This document shows positions 18,075-27,752 of a DNA stretch of 64,000 nucleotides, one piece after another. Every line of letters starts with the position of its first letter. The first letter of the stretch is position 1. This stretch comes from Flectonema sp. DT1601. Lineage: Eukaryota > Euglenozoa > Diplonemea > Diplonemida > Diplonemidae. The position numbers and the translations under genes were made by a program. Where the stretch lies: the NCBI GenBank assembly GCA_964019425.1, contig OZ025786.1, positions 1,426,001 through 1,490,000 on the forward strand, given 5' to 3'. The notes beneath the pieces are model-generated. The model was given only the letters and a program-made list of their open reading frames with translations, was not told the origin of the DNA and did no database searches.

Positions 18075-19952
18075 ATGAAATATGTGGGCCTACAGCCGTT
18101 ATCAGTATTTCTGGTTGTATGGATCGGCTGTGTTTATGGTATTGAAGTGAGGTTTACGATGGGAAATCACAACAAGGCTGACTCTCCTGAAGACTTCCAT
18201 GTTGAGGTACTTCACATCTCAGGGAGGAAAGATGTGATTGGTAATTTATCAAAGCCTGACCGTAACGTTCCTATTGATAACACATACACATATCAATACA
18301 GTGAAGATAGTATAGTTAGCATACGTGTGAAACCTATTGAGAACTGGCCAGGTGTGAATGATGTCAGGAGTGACGGTGATGGTGCACAAGTTAAATCAGC
18401 TTCAGTAAAAGTAAATGGAATCTACAGTCAGTATAATGGTGGAGCACAATGGGTTGATTACTATGCGTCAGGTCCCGATAAAGAAGCCGTTTATTATCGT
18501 CCGATAAATGCGACTCTGACACCGACTGCTGTACCGACAGCTGTTCCGACAGCTGTGCCGACAGCCGTTCCGACAGCCGTTCCAACAGCTGTTCCAACTT
18601 TGATGCCAATGAGCACCAGTACTCCAACAACAGGTGAGATAACTACAGGTGTTCCTCACGTTCTTATCTCATCTCGTACTATAACATTGTTGGATAGAAG
18701 TGATGACTTCACTGCTGTGATTACTCGTCTTCCTGATACTGAAGTTCCCTCAACAACCACACCAACTACTCAACCAACTGAGGCACCAACACCCACGCCT
18801 ACATTCAAACCTGTAGTACCGTCATCTGTAGGGAATGCAGCTGCTGCAGGAGCAGTTCTCAGTTCTGGTGGTGCTGTAGCTGGTCACGCTATGAGACTTC
18901 TTTTAATTAGTGGTGACTGTCAGATTGGTGGTGGTGAAGACCGAGTAATTGTGAAGAGTTTTCACTTCACGGGGATCACGATCAACGACTCTCAAGCTCT
19001 TGGAGCGATAGCTGTGAATATTATGATTTTAGTAACGGTAACCGCGTTGCTGAAAATAGTTTCGAACCTTTTATCGAAATGCTTTCCTCGAAGTAAAGGA
19101 ATATACAACGCCAATGACCCTGATGGGTTTCTGAGATTCCCATCAGCTCCGTTAATTGTATTTCAATGGATGTATCAAAGTAATACTTTGTGTGGGTTCC
19201 TTTTATTATTCTACAGCGATACTGTTATTGGTTCTGTTGTTGGATTCTTGTGTGTTTCAGGGTGTGCGATAATTCCTGGGTACTTAGCTGTGATTTTAAA
19301 GAAATCTGTTCCTTGTGAAGGATTCTATGTTGAGGATCCTAATAAGAGAAATATTCTTCAGATGTCATTACTTGGATCAGGTGAATGGGTTAGTAAGTAT
19401 CGAGACAACCATTGGGTTCAGAAATACTCCTCAGTTGTTAGATCTCTTCGGCAGGATTCACTGTCAGCAACTTCGATTGAAATGTATGCTGGTTTCTTTT
19501 TATCACTCGCCTCTTCATTAGAAACAAGAGATAAATATCAGTGCGGATATATTAGAATATGTCAAGGAATTATAATTTTGTCGGTAATGTGTTTTTATGG
19601 TCTAATGAGACCACATTGCAAGGCTCGTGATTGTGTGATGTCATTCGTAATTTGTGGATGTCAGTCAACAGCTCTCGTCTTTTTGGGAATATCGTTCTAT
19701 CAAAACAGTGGCAGTGCTCTTGTTTCTGTTTCTGAGATGTTGCTGGAAATTGTTTCAGTGTTGTTGTTTGTTCAGGTTGCGTTGGATTTGGGTTGTGAAA
19801 TTTACGTTTTTTTTTCACGTCGACGAGAACACATTCAAACAATAGTTTGGAGTTTCATCGATCACAGCGTCGTCCACAACGATAATGAAGTCACCCTTGA
19901 TTACTGTATTAGTCGTCATTCTAAATACCTCTCTTCACAATGCTTTGTATAA
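18075..19952 (+). CDS. Multi-pass surface protein with PTAV-repeat stalk, paralogue 1
   Basis: The product has 625 residues. A signal peptide (MKYVGLQPLSVFLVVWIGCV) leads into an ectodomain of about 130 residues (beta-rich, unrecognised), then a Thr/Pro/Val stalk with a short PTAV array and more T/P-rich sequence to about residue 250. A conserved block begins VPSSVGNAAAAGAVLSSGGA and runs into about six or seven membrane segments over residues 300-600 (for example NIMILVTVTALLKIVSNLL and VLLFVQVALDLGCEIYVFF), ending in a short basic cytoplasmic tail. The Ala/Gly/Ser block followed by many TM segments recalls the C-terminal part of large surface-protein families of bodonid-type flagellates; that link is from memory and weak. 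It is 3.2 kb upstream of a near copy at 21281, with which it shares near-identical blocks. A surface receptor or adhesion role is inferred. Confidence 0.6.
   Translation: MKYVGLQPLSVFLVVWIGCVYGIEVRFTMGNHNKADSPEDFHVEVLHISGRKDVIGNLSKPDRNVPIDNTYTYQYSEDSIVSIRVKPIENWPGVNDVRSDGDGAQVKSASVKVNGIYSQYNGGAQWVDYYASGPDKEAVYYRPINATLTPTAVPTAVPTAVPTAVPTAVPTAVPTLMPMSTSTPTTGEITTGVPHVLISSRTITLLDRSDDFTAVITRLPDTEVPSTTTPTTQPTEAPTPTPTFKPVVPSSVGNAAAAGAVLSSGGAVAGHAMRLLLISGDCQIGGGEDRVIVKSFHFTGITINDSQALGAIAVNIMILVTVTALLKIVSNLLSKCFPRSKGIYNANDPDGFLRFPSAPLIVFQWMYQSNTLCGFLLLFYSDTVIGSVVGFLCVSGCAIIPGYLAVILKKSVPCEGFYVEDPNKRNILQMSLLGSGEWVSKYRDNHWVQKYSSVVRSLRQDSLSATSIEMYAGFFLSLASSLETRDKYQCGYIRICQGIIILSVMCFYGLMRPHCKARDCVMSFVICGCQSTALVFLGISFYQNSGSALVSVSEMLLEIVSVLLFVQVALDLGCEIYVFFSRRREHIQTIVWSFIDHSVVHNDNEVTLDYCISRHSKYLSSQCFV
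18522..18599 (+). repeat. Short PTAV minisatellite (12-bp unit, ~6.5 copies)
   Basis: Units of the form CCGACAGCCGTT, somewhat degenerate, encode PTAV in the stalk. The homologous array in the paralogue is much longer. Confidence 0.85.
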
Positions 19953-20681
19953 GAAAGTTGACTTCCTTCCTTTCTTTTTTTTGATATCTCATTCATGAAA
20001 TTCACTGTTTGTGTTTGGTAAAGAAGTAGAGTTTACTGTGGACGGAGCTCAGTTTTACTGACAGAGAGTGTAGCATACTTTTATACTTTTTATTTCAAGT
20101 TTTTTTTTTTTTTTTTTTTTTGTTGTAATCACTGATGAGTGTTGTTGTAAAAAAGTGGTGATTTTGAACTGTTTATACGGCGTGGGATGTCTACGCTGGC
20201 AGAGCAATTAGTTCTCACCTCCCATTTGTCTTTTTTTTTAAAAAGAAAGAAATCTCGTCGGCTTATTAAAACTGTCACACAAAGACACTAAATTGGCTGA
20301 CAATTATGATTTTAGTCGCATAGCTCCTTAGTACGGGAGCTATACTTCTCACTTTTTATACTTCTCACTTTTTTTTTTTTTTTTAAAATCCTCTTTTTTT
20401 TTTCTATTCCAATCAAAATAACGTTAATCTTTTTATAACGTTACTGATACTCCGAACTCGTTTAGATGAAGTAACTGTTCAACTGTTTCGGATATGTTAT
20501 TGACACCCTTGTTATCAAGTAACCTCCGTAAGGACGTTTCATAATTATGTTTATTTTAAATTTTTTAATTTTTAAAAAAAAATATTTTGTCGCCTCTCTT
20601 TTCGAATTCTAAATTCTTATCACTTCAGATAGGAATATCGGCGTAATTACATGCTGAATGTTGAGTGCTTTTTTTTTTTTG

Positions 20682-20862
20682 CATTTAACAAGTATTGTAA
20701 GAGCGAAAAAGAATGTTGGAGGCAGCACACACGTAAAGCTCCTTTAGCTTTATCAGTTTAAGTCGGTTCACGGGTTTCGTGACACAAACAAAACAAAAAA
20801 CATCAACAAGTGTTATATTTACTATTTTTCTGTATAGTTTTAAGATAAAAACCAATTCTTTT
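20682..20862 (+). repeat. Repeat A, copy 3
   Basis: A near full-length intergenic copy: starts CATTTAACAAGTATTGTAAG, contains the AAAGCT/AGCTTT and TCACG/CGTGA hairpin arms, and runs through CATCAACAAGTG into the same T-rich end as copy 1. Confidence 0.75.
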
Positions 20863-21255
20863 TTTTTCTCTAAATTTGGTTGTCACAAATACGGATTTTT
20901 GTAATCATTTTTTTCCTTTCACAAGAAACCTGTCTTATAGGGAGATGAGTGACTATAAGAAATATCGGGGGGCTTTCTTAAATATGAAATAGTTTCATTT
21001 CCGACGATGTCGGTACAAAGAAAAAAAAAAAAAAGATTTATGTTTTGTTCTGGTTATTTATCGTTTCGACTACACTAACGCAAGTATTCAGTTTTGTTTA
21101 TTTTCTGAGAATCTTGCGGGGGGGTTTCCTCTCTTTTCTATTGGCAACGTAAATGAGTGATTGTTTCTTCTCTGTTGCTGTTTTTTTTATATAGAATACA
21201 TCTACGCGGCGCAAACCCTTTTTTACAATGTCACAAATTAATAATCTACTTTCCA

Positions 21256-21270
21256 TCATTCCCCCTTCAG
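21256..21270 (+). promoter_or_regulatory. Putative trans-splice acceptor
   Basis: A pyrimidine tract ends in CCCTTCAG 10 nt before the ATG at 21281. Sequence identity with the upstream paralogue begins about 25 bp before this site. Confidence 0.55.
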
Positions 21271-21280
21271 TTGGCATATT

Positions 21281-23566
21281 ATGAAATATGTGGGCCTACA
21301 GCCGTTATCAGTATTTCTGGTTGTATGGATCGGCTGTGTTTATGGTATTGAAGTGAGGTTTACGATGGGTAATCACAACAAGGCTGACTCTCCTGAAGAC
21401 TTCCATGTTGAGGTACTTCACATCTCAGGGAGGAAAGATGTGATTGGTAATTTATCAAAGCCTGACCGTAACGTTCCTATTGATAACACATACACATATC
21501 AATACAGTGAAGATAGTATAGTTAGCATACGTGTGAAACCTATTGAGAACTGGCCAGGTGTGAATGATGTCAGGAGTGACGGTGATGGTGCACAAGTTAA
21601 ATCAGCTTCAGTAAAAGTAAATGGAATCTACAGTCAGTATAATGGTGGAGAACAATGGGTTGATTACTATTCATCAGGTCCCGATAAAGAAGCCGTTTAT
21701 TATCGTCCGATAAATGCGACTCTGACACCGACAGCCGTTCCGACAGCCGTTCCGACAGCCGTTCCGACAGCCGTTCCGACAGCCGTTCCGACAGCCGTTC
21801 CGACAGCCGTTCCGACAGCCGTTCCGACAGCCGTTCCGACAGCCGTTCCAACAGCCGTTCCTACAGTCGTACCAACAGCCGTTCCTACAGTCGTACCAAC
21901 TGCTATACCCACAACCATACCAACAACTGTGCCGACAGCCGCACCAACAACTGTACCGACAGCCGTTCCGACAGCCTCACCAACAACTGTGCCGGGAGTA
22001 GTTTCAACTTCTGTACCAACGACCACACCAACGACAGCTATTCCAACGGCAGTGCCGAGTGCCGTACCTACAGTCACACCAACGGCAGTGCCGACGGCCA
22101 TGCCGGCAACTGTACCAACGGCAATTCCAACAACTGTGCCGACTGGTATACCGACAAGCATACCAACTATGACACCTACAGCTGCTATTCCTTCAGTTGT
22201 ACCGACAGATGTCCCAACTGACATGCCGACGGAAGTACCAACAACTGTAACGACAATGCCCGCGGGTGGGCCAACTGCTGCATCGACAGATGTCCCAACA
22301 CCGAGTCCTTTATTTAACGCTGTTGAGACAGCAGTTCCTATAATACCTTTACCTGTTGAGTTTAATGACGTAACTGTGACACAGACCATCCCAATGATTC
22401 AAGAAACTCCAGTGCCTACACTAAAAGATAAGGTACCGTCATCTGTAGGGAATGCAGCTGCTGCAGGAGCAGTTCTCAGTTCTGGTGGTGCTGTAGCTGG
22501 TCACGCTATGAGACTTCTTTTAATTAGTGGTGACTGTCAGATTGGTGGTGGTGAAGACCGAGTAATTGTGAAGAGTTTTCACTTCACGGGGATCACGATC
22601 AACGACTCTCAAGCTCTTGGAGCGATAGCTGTGAATATTATGATTTTAGTAACGGTAACCGCGTTGCTGAAAATAGTTTCGAACCTTTTATCGAAATGCT
22701 TTCCTCGAAGTAAAGGAATATACAACGCCAATGACCCTGATGGGTTTCTGAGATTCCCATCAGCTCCGTTAATTGTATTTCAATGGATGTATCAAAGTAA
22801 TACTTTGTGTGGGTTCCTTTTATTATTCTACAGCGATACTGTTATTGGTTCTGTTGTTGGATTCTTATGTGTTTCAGGGTGTGCGATAATTCCTGGGTAC
22901 TTAGCTGTGATTTTAAAGAAATCTGTTCCTTGTGAAGGATTCTATGTTGAGGATCCTAATAAGAGAAATATTCTTCAGATGTCATTACTTGGATCAGGTG
23001 AATGGGTTAGTAAGTATCGAGACAACCATTGGGTTCAGAAATACTCCTCAGTTGTTAGATCTCTTCGGCAAGATTCACTTTGGGAAGTTCAATTTGAAAT
23101 GTATTCAAGTTTCTTTCTATCACTGATTGCTTCATTAGAAACACTCAACACATTTCAGTGTGGTCATATCCGCATTGCTCAAGGATTGATATGCCTGACT
23201 ATGATGTTTATTCATGGAGGACTCCAACCACATTGCAAGGCTCGTGATTGTGTGATGTCATTCGTTATTTGTGGATGTCAGACAGTTGCTTTGTTGTTAC
23301 TCGGGTTGTCCTATTACAGTAATAATTTAGACGGCACTGCTGGTACCGTTTCAGGAATGCTGTTGAAATTTACTTCTGTGATGTTGTTTGTTCAAGTTGC
23401 AGTTGATATTTGTTGTGAAATTTTTATTTTTTTTTCACGTCGGAGAGAACGAATACAAAGCGACACTTGGAACTTACGTGATCAAAATATTATTCACGAA
23501 CGTGTTATCGATGTCGACTGCCTTGAGTACTCTTGTGATTCTCCACAAGTTAGATTTATGCTTTAA
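21281..23566 (+). CDS. Multi-pass surface protein with long PTAV-repeat stalk, paralogue 2
   Basis: The product has 761 residues and the same plan as the 18075 gene: signal peptide, ectodomain of about 130 residues (two visible residue differences), Thr/Pro/Val stalk, Ala/Gly/Ser block and about six or seven TM segments. The stalk is much longer, about 220 residues, with eleven clean PTAV units followed by degenerate P-T-x-x units. DNA 22432-23080 is almost identical to 18815-19462, with only a couple of changes seen, yet the next 300 bases, from WEVQFEMYSSFF onward, are clearly diverged and the C-terminal tails differ. The stalk is probably O-glycosylated and lifts the N-terminal domain off the membrane. 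Cellular role unknown. Confidence 0.6.
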   Translation: MKYVGLQPLSVFLVVWIGCVYGIEVRFTMGNHNKADSPEDFHVEVLHISGRKDVIGNLSKPDRNVPIDNTYTYQYSEDSIVSIRVKPIENWPGVNDVRSDGDGAQVKSASVKVNGIYSQYNGGEQWVDYYSSGPDKEAVYYRPINATLTPTAVPTAVPTAVPTAVPTAVPTAVPTAVPTAVPTAVPTAVPTAVPTVVPTAVPTVVPTAIPTTIPTTVPTAAPTTVPTAVPTASPTTVPGVVSTSVPTTTPTTAIPTAVPSAVPTVTPTAVPTAMPATVPTAIPTTVPTGIPTSIPTMTPTAAIPSVVPTDVPTDMPTEVPTTVTTMPAGGPTAASTDVPTPSPLFNAVETAVPIIPLPVEFNDVTVTQTIPMIQETPVPTLKDKVPSSVGNAAAAGAVLSSGGAVAGHAMRLLLISGDCQIGGGEDRVIVKSFHFTGITINDSQALGAIAVNIMILVTVTALLKIVSNLLSKCFPRSKGIYNANDPDGFLRFPSAPLIVFQWMYQSNTLCGFLLLFYSDTVIGSVVGFLCVSGCAIIPGYLAVILKKSVPCEGFYVEDPNKRNILQMSLLGSGEWVSKYRDNHWVQKYSSVVRSLRQDSLWEVQFEMYSSFFLSLIASLETLNTFQCGHIRIAQGLICLTMMFIHGGLQPHCKARDCVMSFVICGCQTVALLLLGLSYYSNNLDGTAGTVSGMLLKFTSVMLFVQVAVDICCEIFIFFSRRRERIQSDTWNLRDQNIIHERVIDVDCLEYSCDSPQVRFML
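21728..22280 (+). repeat. PTAV minisatellite, perfect core then degenerate array
   Basis: About ten perfect copies of the 12-bp unit CCGACAGCCGTT (21728-21847) are followed by roughly 35 diverged units encoding P-T-[ATVS]-[VIMA]. Confidence 0.85.
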
Positions 23567-24598
23567 GCTCTCTGATCAATTCGCAACGTTTTATTTTTAC
23601 CTTCTCTCTAAGCAGAATATCATTCACAGTTTAAAGTGATTTGAAACAAATCTGTTTTTTTTTTTTTTTTTTTTTTTTTTGAGAAGATCGCCATCTCACA
23701 TTATCCACAAGGATATCCTTCTTTAATTTATGACAATTCTCTCTTACTACCCCCCCTACCCCCCTATTTACATCAGAGACTATAACACACATTGCGTCGA
23801 GTGACGTTTTCTTTTTCTTGTTGAAGCGCACATGTGTAGTTCGTCGAAACTCACAAAATGATCCTCTCAGGGATTAGGTTCAATCTACTACCGTTTCTCT
23901 TTGAGAATCTACCTAAAAGTAGTATTTCGGTGGACTGTTGGACTCGCCAACTAATTAGTTTGGCTTTCAATAATTTAATCTTTTCCTTTTTTTTTTTTTT
24001 TAATTTTTTTTTTACTCTTTATCTTTGGCTTCTTTTGGGAAAATTTTACGCTTGCGGTATAAATCAGTGCATGGGAGTGTAAATTTTCCATTCGAAGCGA
24101 CGGTTTTAGATGAAAAATCAGATACAGATTTTCACTTCTGGATGGGTTCTTGCTTCGTTTACCTTTTGCATCACTCGGTAAAAAACCCACTACGCGTGAA
24201 AAATCAGACTATCTGATTTCACTAAATTATTCTGCTGCACCCCTATCAATTTTTTAAAAAAAAAATCTTTTTTTTTTTTTTTGGTATTTTTGCTTCCATT
24301 TTCCGACGATTATTTATTTAGGTACGATGCCGATGAATATTGCGGATTTTTTTATTTCTTCCCCCCCCTTCATTCTTTTGATTGAGAGACTCCTGTTGAA
24401 CACTTCGCCCATTAGGTTTTGCGTGAGACAAGAGAACTATTCAAATCAAAGGCTGATTTGTTATTTTATTTTTTTGATCCTCTTCCATGGTAATGAATAT
24501 TTCTCTTTTCATTTTATAAAAAAATCTCAAGCGAAAAAAAAGAGAATTCGTAGCGTAACTTTATAACTAAAATCTATTTCTTGATAGCATACGACAAC
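23567..24598. other. Intergenic, T-rich
   Basis: T run at 23655-23680 and short C runs near 23750 and 24360. No gene is recognised. A TTGATAG acceptor-like site ends at 24587, just before the next ATG. Confidence 0.6.
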
Positions 24599-26878
24599 AT
24601 GCGAATCCGACCGATGCATGAATATTTTGACTCAGAGGACGATACTGAACTTGATAAACGAAGAAAACAAGTAGTGGTGACAACCAACATAGTTATAACT
24701 TTGTTTGGAATAGTTGGCTTAGCAGGATTTTGGAGTAATGGATTCACATTCTTAACATTGGGAACTGTAATGTTGTTGTTGACTTCTGTATTATTTTTAA
24801 TAAAATGGTTCATGACAAAGCAACTTTCTGTTAATGAAATTGGAATTTGTTTCATGATGTGGTTATTCGCAATAATGGTTCTAGATATATACGAAGCAAG
24901 TCACAGCGTGATGAGACTATGGCCATGCGCAGTTGTACTCCTGGACATAGTGCTGCTTTGTTCACTTCCTCAATGGGTTTACGTTAGTATATTGACGACG
25001 TTATCGCTATTTTTATGCGTCGATTGCGCTGAAAGACACTATCGATTCGGTCTTTATGACATAACTGGTTCAGATAAATTATTATTCTTTAGTTGTATTG
25101 ACATTGTAAAAGAAGATGCTTCGCGAAGTCCTTGTCCTGAACCCTTATTCGACGCAATCATCATAACCTGTATATATTTAGCTATATTGCTTATTGATTT
25201 CTATTGTACGAAGGGGTTCGCGAGAGGTTTGGAACATGAAAAACAAAAATTACAAAAATCTATTTTGTTGGTAGAAAAAGTTGTAGCAGATCTACTAGAC
25301 TTCGACTTAGAAGAAGCTCATTCATCAATTATTGCTGCTGAAGGCACTCCACTAACTGAAGTGCTTGAAAAATTATTGTTAAATCTAAATCAATATAAAC
25401 CTTATCTTCCTGTGTCCTTATTTGATACACCTGGCAAGTGTCTTTCTGAGGTTTCTTCATCTCCCTCAGTAGGACCACCAAGCGGAGATTCCGTTTGCAT
25501 ATTATTTACCGACATCAAATGTTCAACTGAAATTTGGGAAGCTTCACCTGATGCTATGAAAATAGCATTAAAGATTCATAATAAAATAATAAGAAAATGT
25601 ATTGAAATCCACAGAGGTTTCGAAGTAAAGACAATTGGAGACTCTTTTATGATAGCGTTCGAAACATTGAGAGATGGAGTTGAATTCGCATTGGATGTTC
25701 AGGATAGAGTAGCAGAAACTATTTGGCCATCCGACTTAATACCACCCTCTATTTTTGAATCTGAAAACTGGTCATCTATATCACTTCAGATTGGACTTCA
25801 CTACGGACAAGTAGAAATGGATTTCAATCCAGCATCAGGAAAGCCTGAGTATTTCGGACTCACGGTTAACAAAGCTGCATGTTTAGAAGCAGCATGCAAT
25901 CCTGGAGCTGTTGCCATTGATAGTTTCTTTTTAGATCAAATTAACTCAAATGAATGGCACGTTGAACGAAGATACGAAGCACACACAAGCACTGATCCTA
26001 ATCCAGTTGACATGGCGTTCTTATACACAGTTGATCCTGCAACCAGAAAAAGTCATACGAGTTCATCTGTTGAATCTGTCTCAATCATGGATGATATAGT
26101 ACCATTAACACTTCATCCATCACGACAAAAGATTGATTCTGGATCGTTAATAGCACGATCATCTGCGACAGTATGTAAGGTTCACATACTGCTTGATAAT
26201 TTATTCTTGGTTGATAAAGATGATGCGTCAAGCATCATAAACACCACACTAAGTAAAGCAATCAACTGTATAGAACGTTCAGAAGGATCAATCGTATCAG
26301 TCATCGCTACCACGATGACTATTGGATGGAATACTGTTAAGCAATGTGTTTCTCACTATGAGGGAGCTTTGAGGTTTACTTCATTAATGGATTCAGTTTT
26401 TAATATATCTGAACAAGTCGCAATAGGAATCTCTTCAGGATCTATTCAGTGTGGTAACGTTGGATCACAAGATCAACGTTTTGTTACTGTTTTTGGGCCT
26501 TGCGTTTCTATGTGTGGATTACTATGTCAAGCTAGTCAAGACATTGGTGCATTTGCTCTGTGCTGTAACGTTCCAACATCGTTCCCTCTGCTGAGACCTG
26601 TTGGAACGTGGAATAATGTAATGGGTGATTCTGGTAGGATTACAATCTATGAAATTAGATTGGAAAAATTAAAACAAAGTTTATCAGGTAAAGTGCAAGC
26701 AGAATCACCTGGATGTCAACAACAATCAGAATGGGGTTGGTGTGGTTATTATAGAGAAGCTTTTCATTCGAATGACTGGGAAACTATAGACAGCAACCGT
26801 GATCCGAATGATACAGTTCTTCAGCGGGTTTCTGAGATGATGAGGAACGACACGAGTCTCAGAGTAGTGTTCGATTAA
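24599..26878 (+). CDS. Six-TM protein with two class III cyclase domains (probable adenylate cyclase)
   Basis: The product has 759 residues from the ATG at 24599. About six membrane segments lie in residues 25-210, followed by a short coiled linker and two cyclase domains. Domain 1 (about residues 295-450) has both metal-site motifs, VCILFTDIKCSTEIWE (Asp in FTDIK) and FEVKTIGDSFMIAFE; the E-V-K-T-x-G-D run matches adenylate cyclases of trypanosomes, so ATP is the likely substrate. IGLHYGQVEMDF is the dimer-site segment. Domain 2 (about 527-690) keeps the fold (IGISSGSIQCGNVGSQDQRF) but lacks clear first and second metal Asp motifs, so it may be the regulatory partner of domain 1. The partial gene at 1-456 is a relative. 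Probable role: membrane cAMP production. No intron is needed. Confidence 0.8.
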   Translation: MRIRPMHEYFDSEDDTELDKRRKQVVVTTNIVITLFGIVGLAGFWSNGFTFLTLGTVMLLLTSVLFLIKWFMTKQLSVNEIGICFMMWLFAIMVLDIYEASHSVMRLWPCAVVLLDIVLLCSLPQWVYVSILTTLSLFLCVDCAERHYRFGLYDITGSDKLLFFSCIDIVKEDASRSPCPEPLFDAIIITCIYLAILLIDFYCTKGFARGLEHEKQKLQKSILLVEKVVADLLDFDLEEAHSSIIAAEGTPLTEVLEKLLLNLNQYKPYLPVSLFDTPGKCLSEVSSSPSVGPPSGDSVCILFTDIKCSTEIWEASPDAMKIALKIHNKIIRKCIEIHRGFEVKTIGDSFMIAFETLRDGVEFALDVQDRVAETIWPSDLIPPSIFESENWSSISLQIGLHYGQVEMDFNPASGKPEYFGLTVNKAACLEAACNPGAVAIDSFFLDQINSNEWHVERRYEAHTSTDPNPVDMAFLYTVDPATRKSHTSSSVESVSIMDDIVPLTLHPSRQKIDSGSLIARSSATVCKVHILLDNLFLVDKDDASSIINTTLSKAINCIERSEGSIVSVIATTMTIGWNTVKQCVSHYEGALRFTSLMDSVFNISEQVAIGISSGSIQCGNVGSQDQRFVTVFGPCVSMCGLLCQASQDIGAFALCCNVPTSFPLLRPVGTWNNVMGDSGRITIYEIRLEKLKQSLSGKVQAESPGCQQQSEWGWCGYYREAFHSNDWETIDSNRDPNDTVLQRVSEMMRNDTSLRVVFD

Positions 26879-27752
26879 AGTTATAGCGTCTCTTAAGTAG
26901 TATTTTGTTTCTGTTTTTGTTTGCGAACAACCCTTTTTCTACTTGCAGAACTTTTGTGTTTTTCAAGCTGCGTGGTTCTTTTTTTTTTTTTTTCCTCTTC
27001 TTCTTTCCACTTCTTTCTGTTCTTTTTTTTTAAGGCATCAATAATGTATGAGATTTAGGAAGGAATGCTATTTCGTGACAACCGAGACACACTTTTTTTT
27101 TTTTTTTTTTTTTTTGTACCCACAAAACCCATTGTTCGGTGGAAAGAGAATTGTCAACAGTGTAACTAACCTATTCCTTTATTAAGGTTTTGTACCAGTC
27201 TGACGGTGAGTTATTTATAATGAGGGGAAGGCATCTTTGGCGATCACAGTCGAGGTGACCTTTAACTTTGGTTATAATTTTTTTTGTTTCTGGAATCTTG
27301 TGAGCTTCAGACCTTTAAAAAAAAAAAGTTTTTTTTTCTCCCCCCGAGAACTGTCAATTTGATCAATACAATCCTTTTGCTTATATGAAAACTTTTTTAG
27401 TTTAGTTTAAAAGAGATTTTTTATTTTTTTTTTATATATATTTGTGTTGAGAACGGTGGGGTATTATTTAGCTCTATTGTTCACACCGTGAAATAGTGTA
27501 GCTACATCACCGTGTATGGTGGAAAGCCGGCAATGACATGCTGTGTTCAGGATGTTCTGTTATGTTGCTGCTGCTTCCTGGTTCTATTGAGTTTGCCCCA
27601 TGTTCCTTGTAGATTACATGCACAATAAATGATGCCCTGATTCATCTATTAAGTGTTCATCTTGTTTTGTTTACGGTTTTTTGAAACTTTGTGTTTGAAT
27701 CCGGAATTTTGAAAAACTTTTGTGTGGAATTAAGGGTTTTCCTTTTTTTTTT
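26879..27752. other. Intergenic
   Basis: T runs at 26978-26993 and 27092-27115; otherwise plain AT-rich DNA up to the TTAA that opens the piggyBac element. Confidence 0.65.

Larger units (their letters stand above)
19953..21280. other. Intergenic with repeat A copy 3
   Basis: T runs at 20100-20122 and 20368-20384; repeat A at 20682-20862. The stretch CACTAACGCAAGTATTCAGT at 21073-21092 loosely recalls parts of a kinetoplastid spliced leader, but has no donor after it. No gene is seen. Confidence 0.65.

Noticed and set aside
21700-22389. Minus-strand frame of 229 codons rich in Val, Gly and Thr
   Set aside because: Shadow of the PTAV minisatellite.
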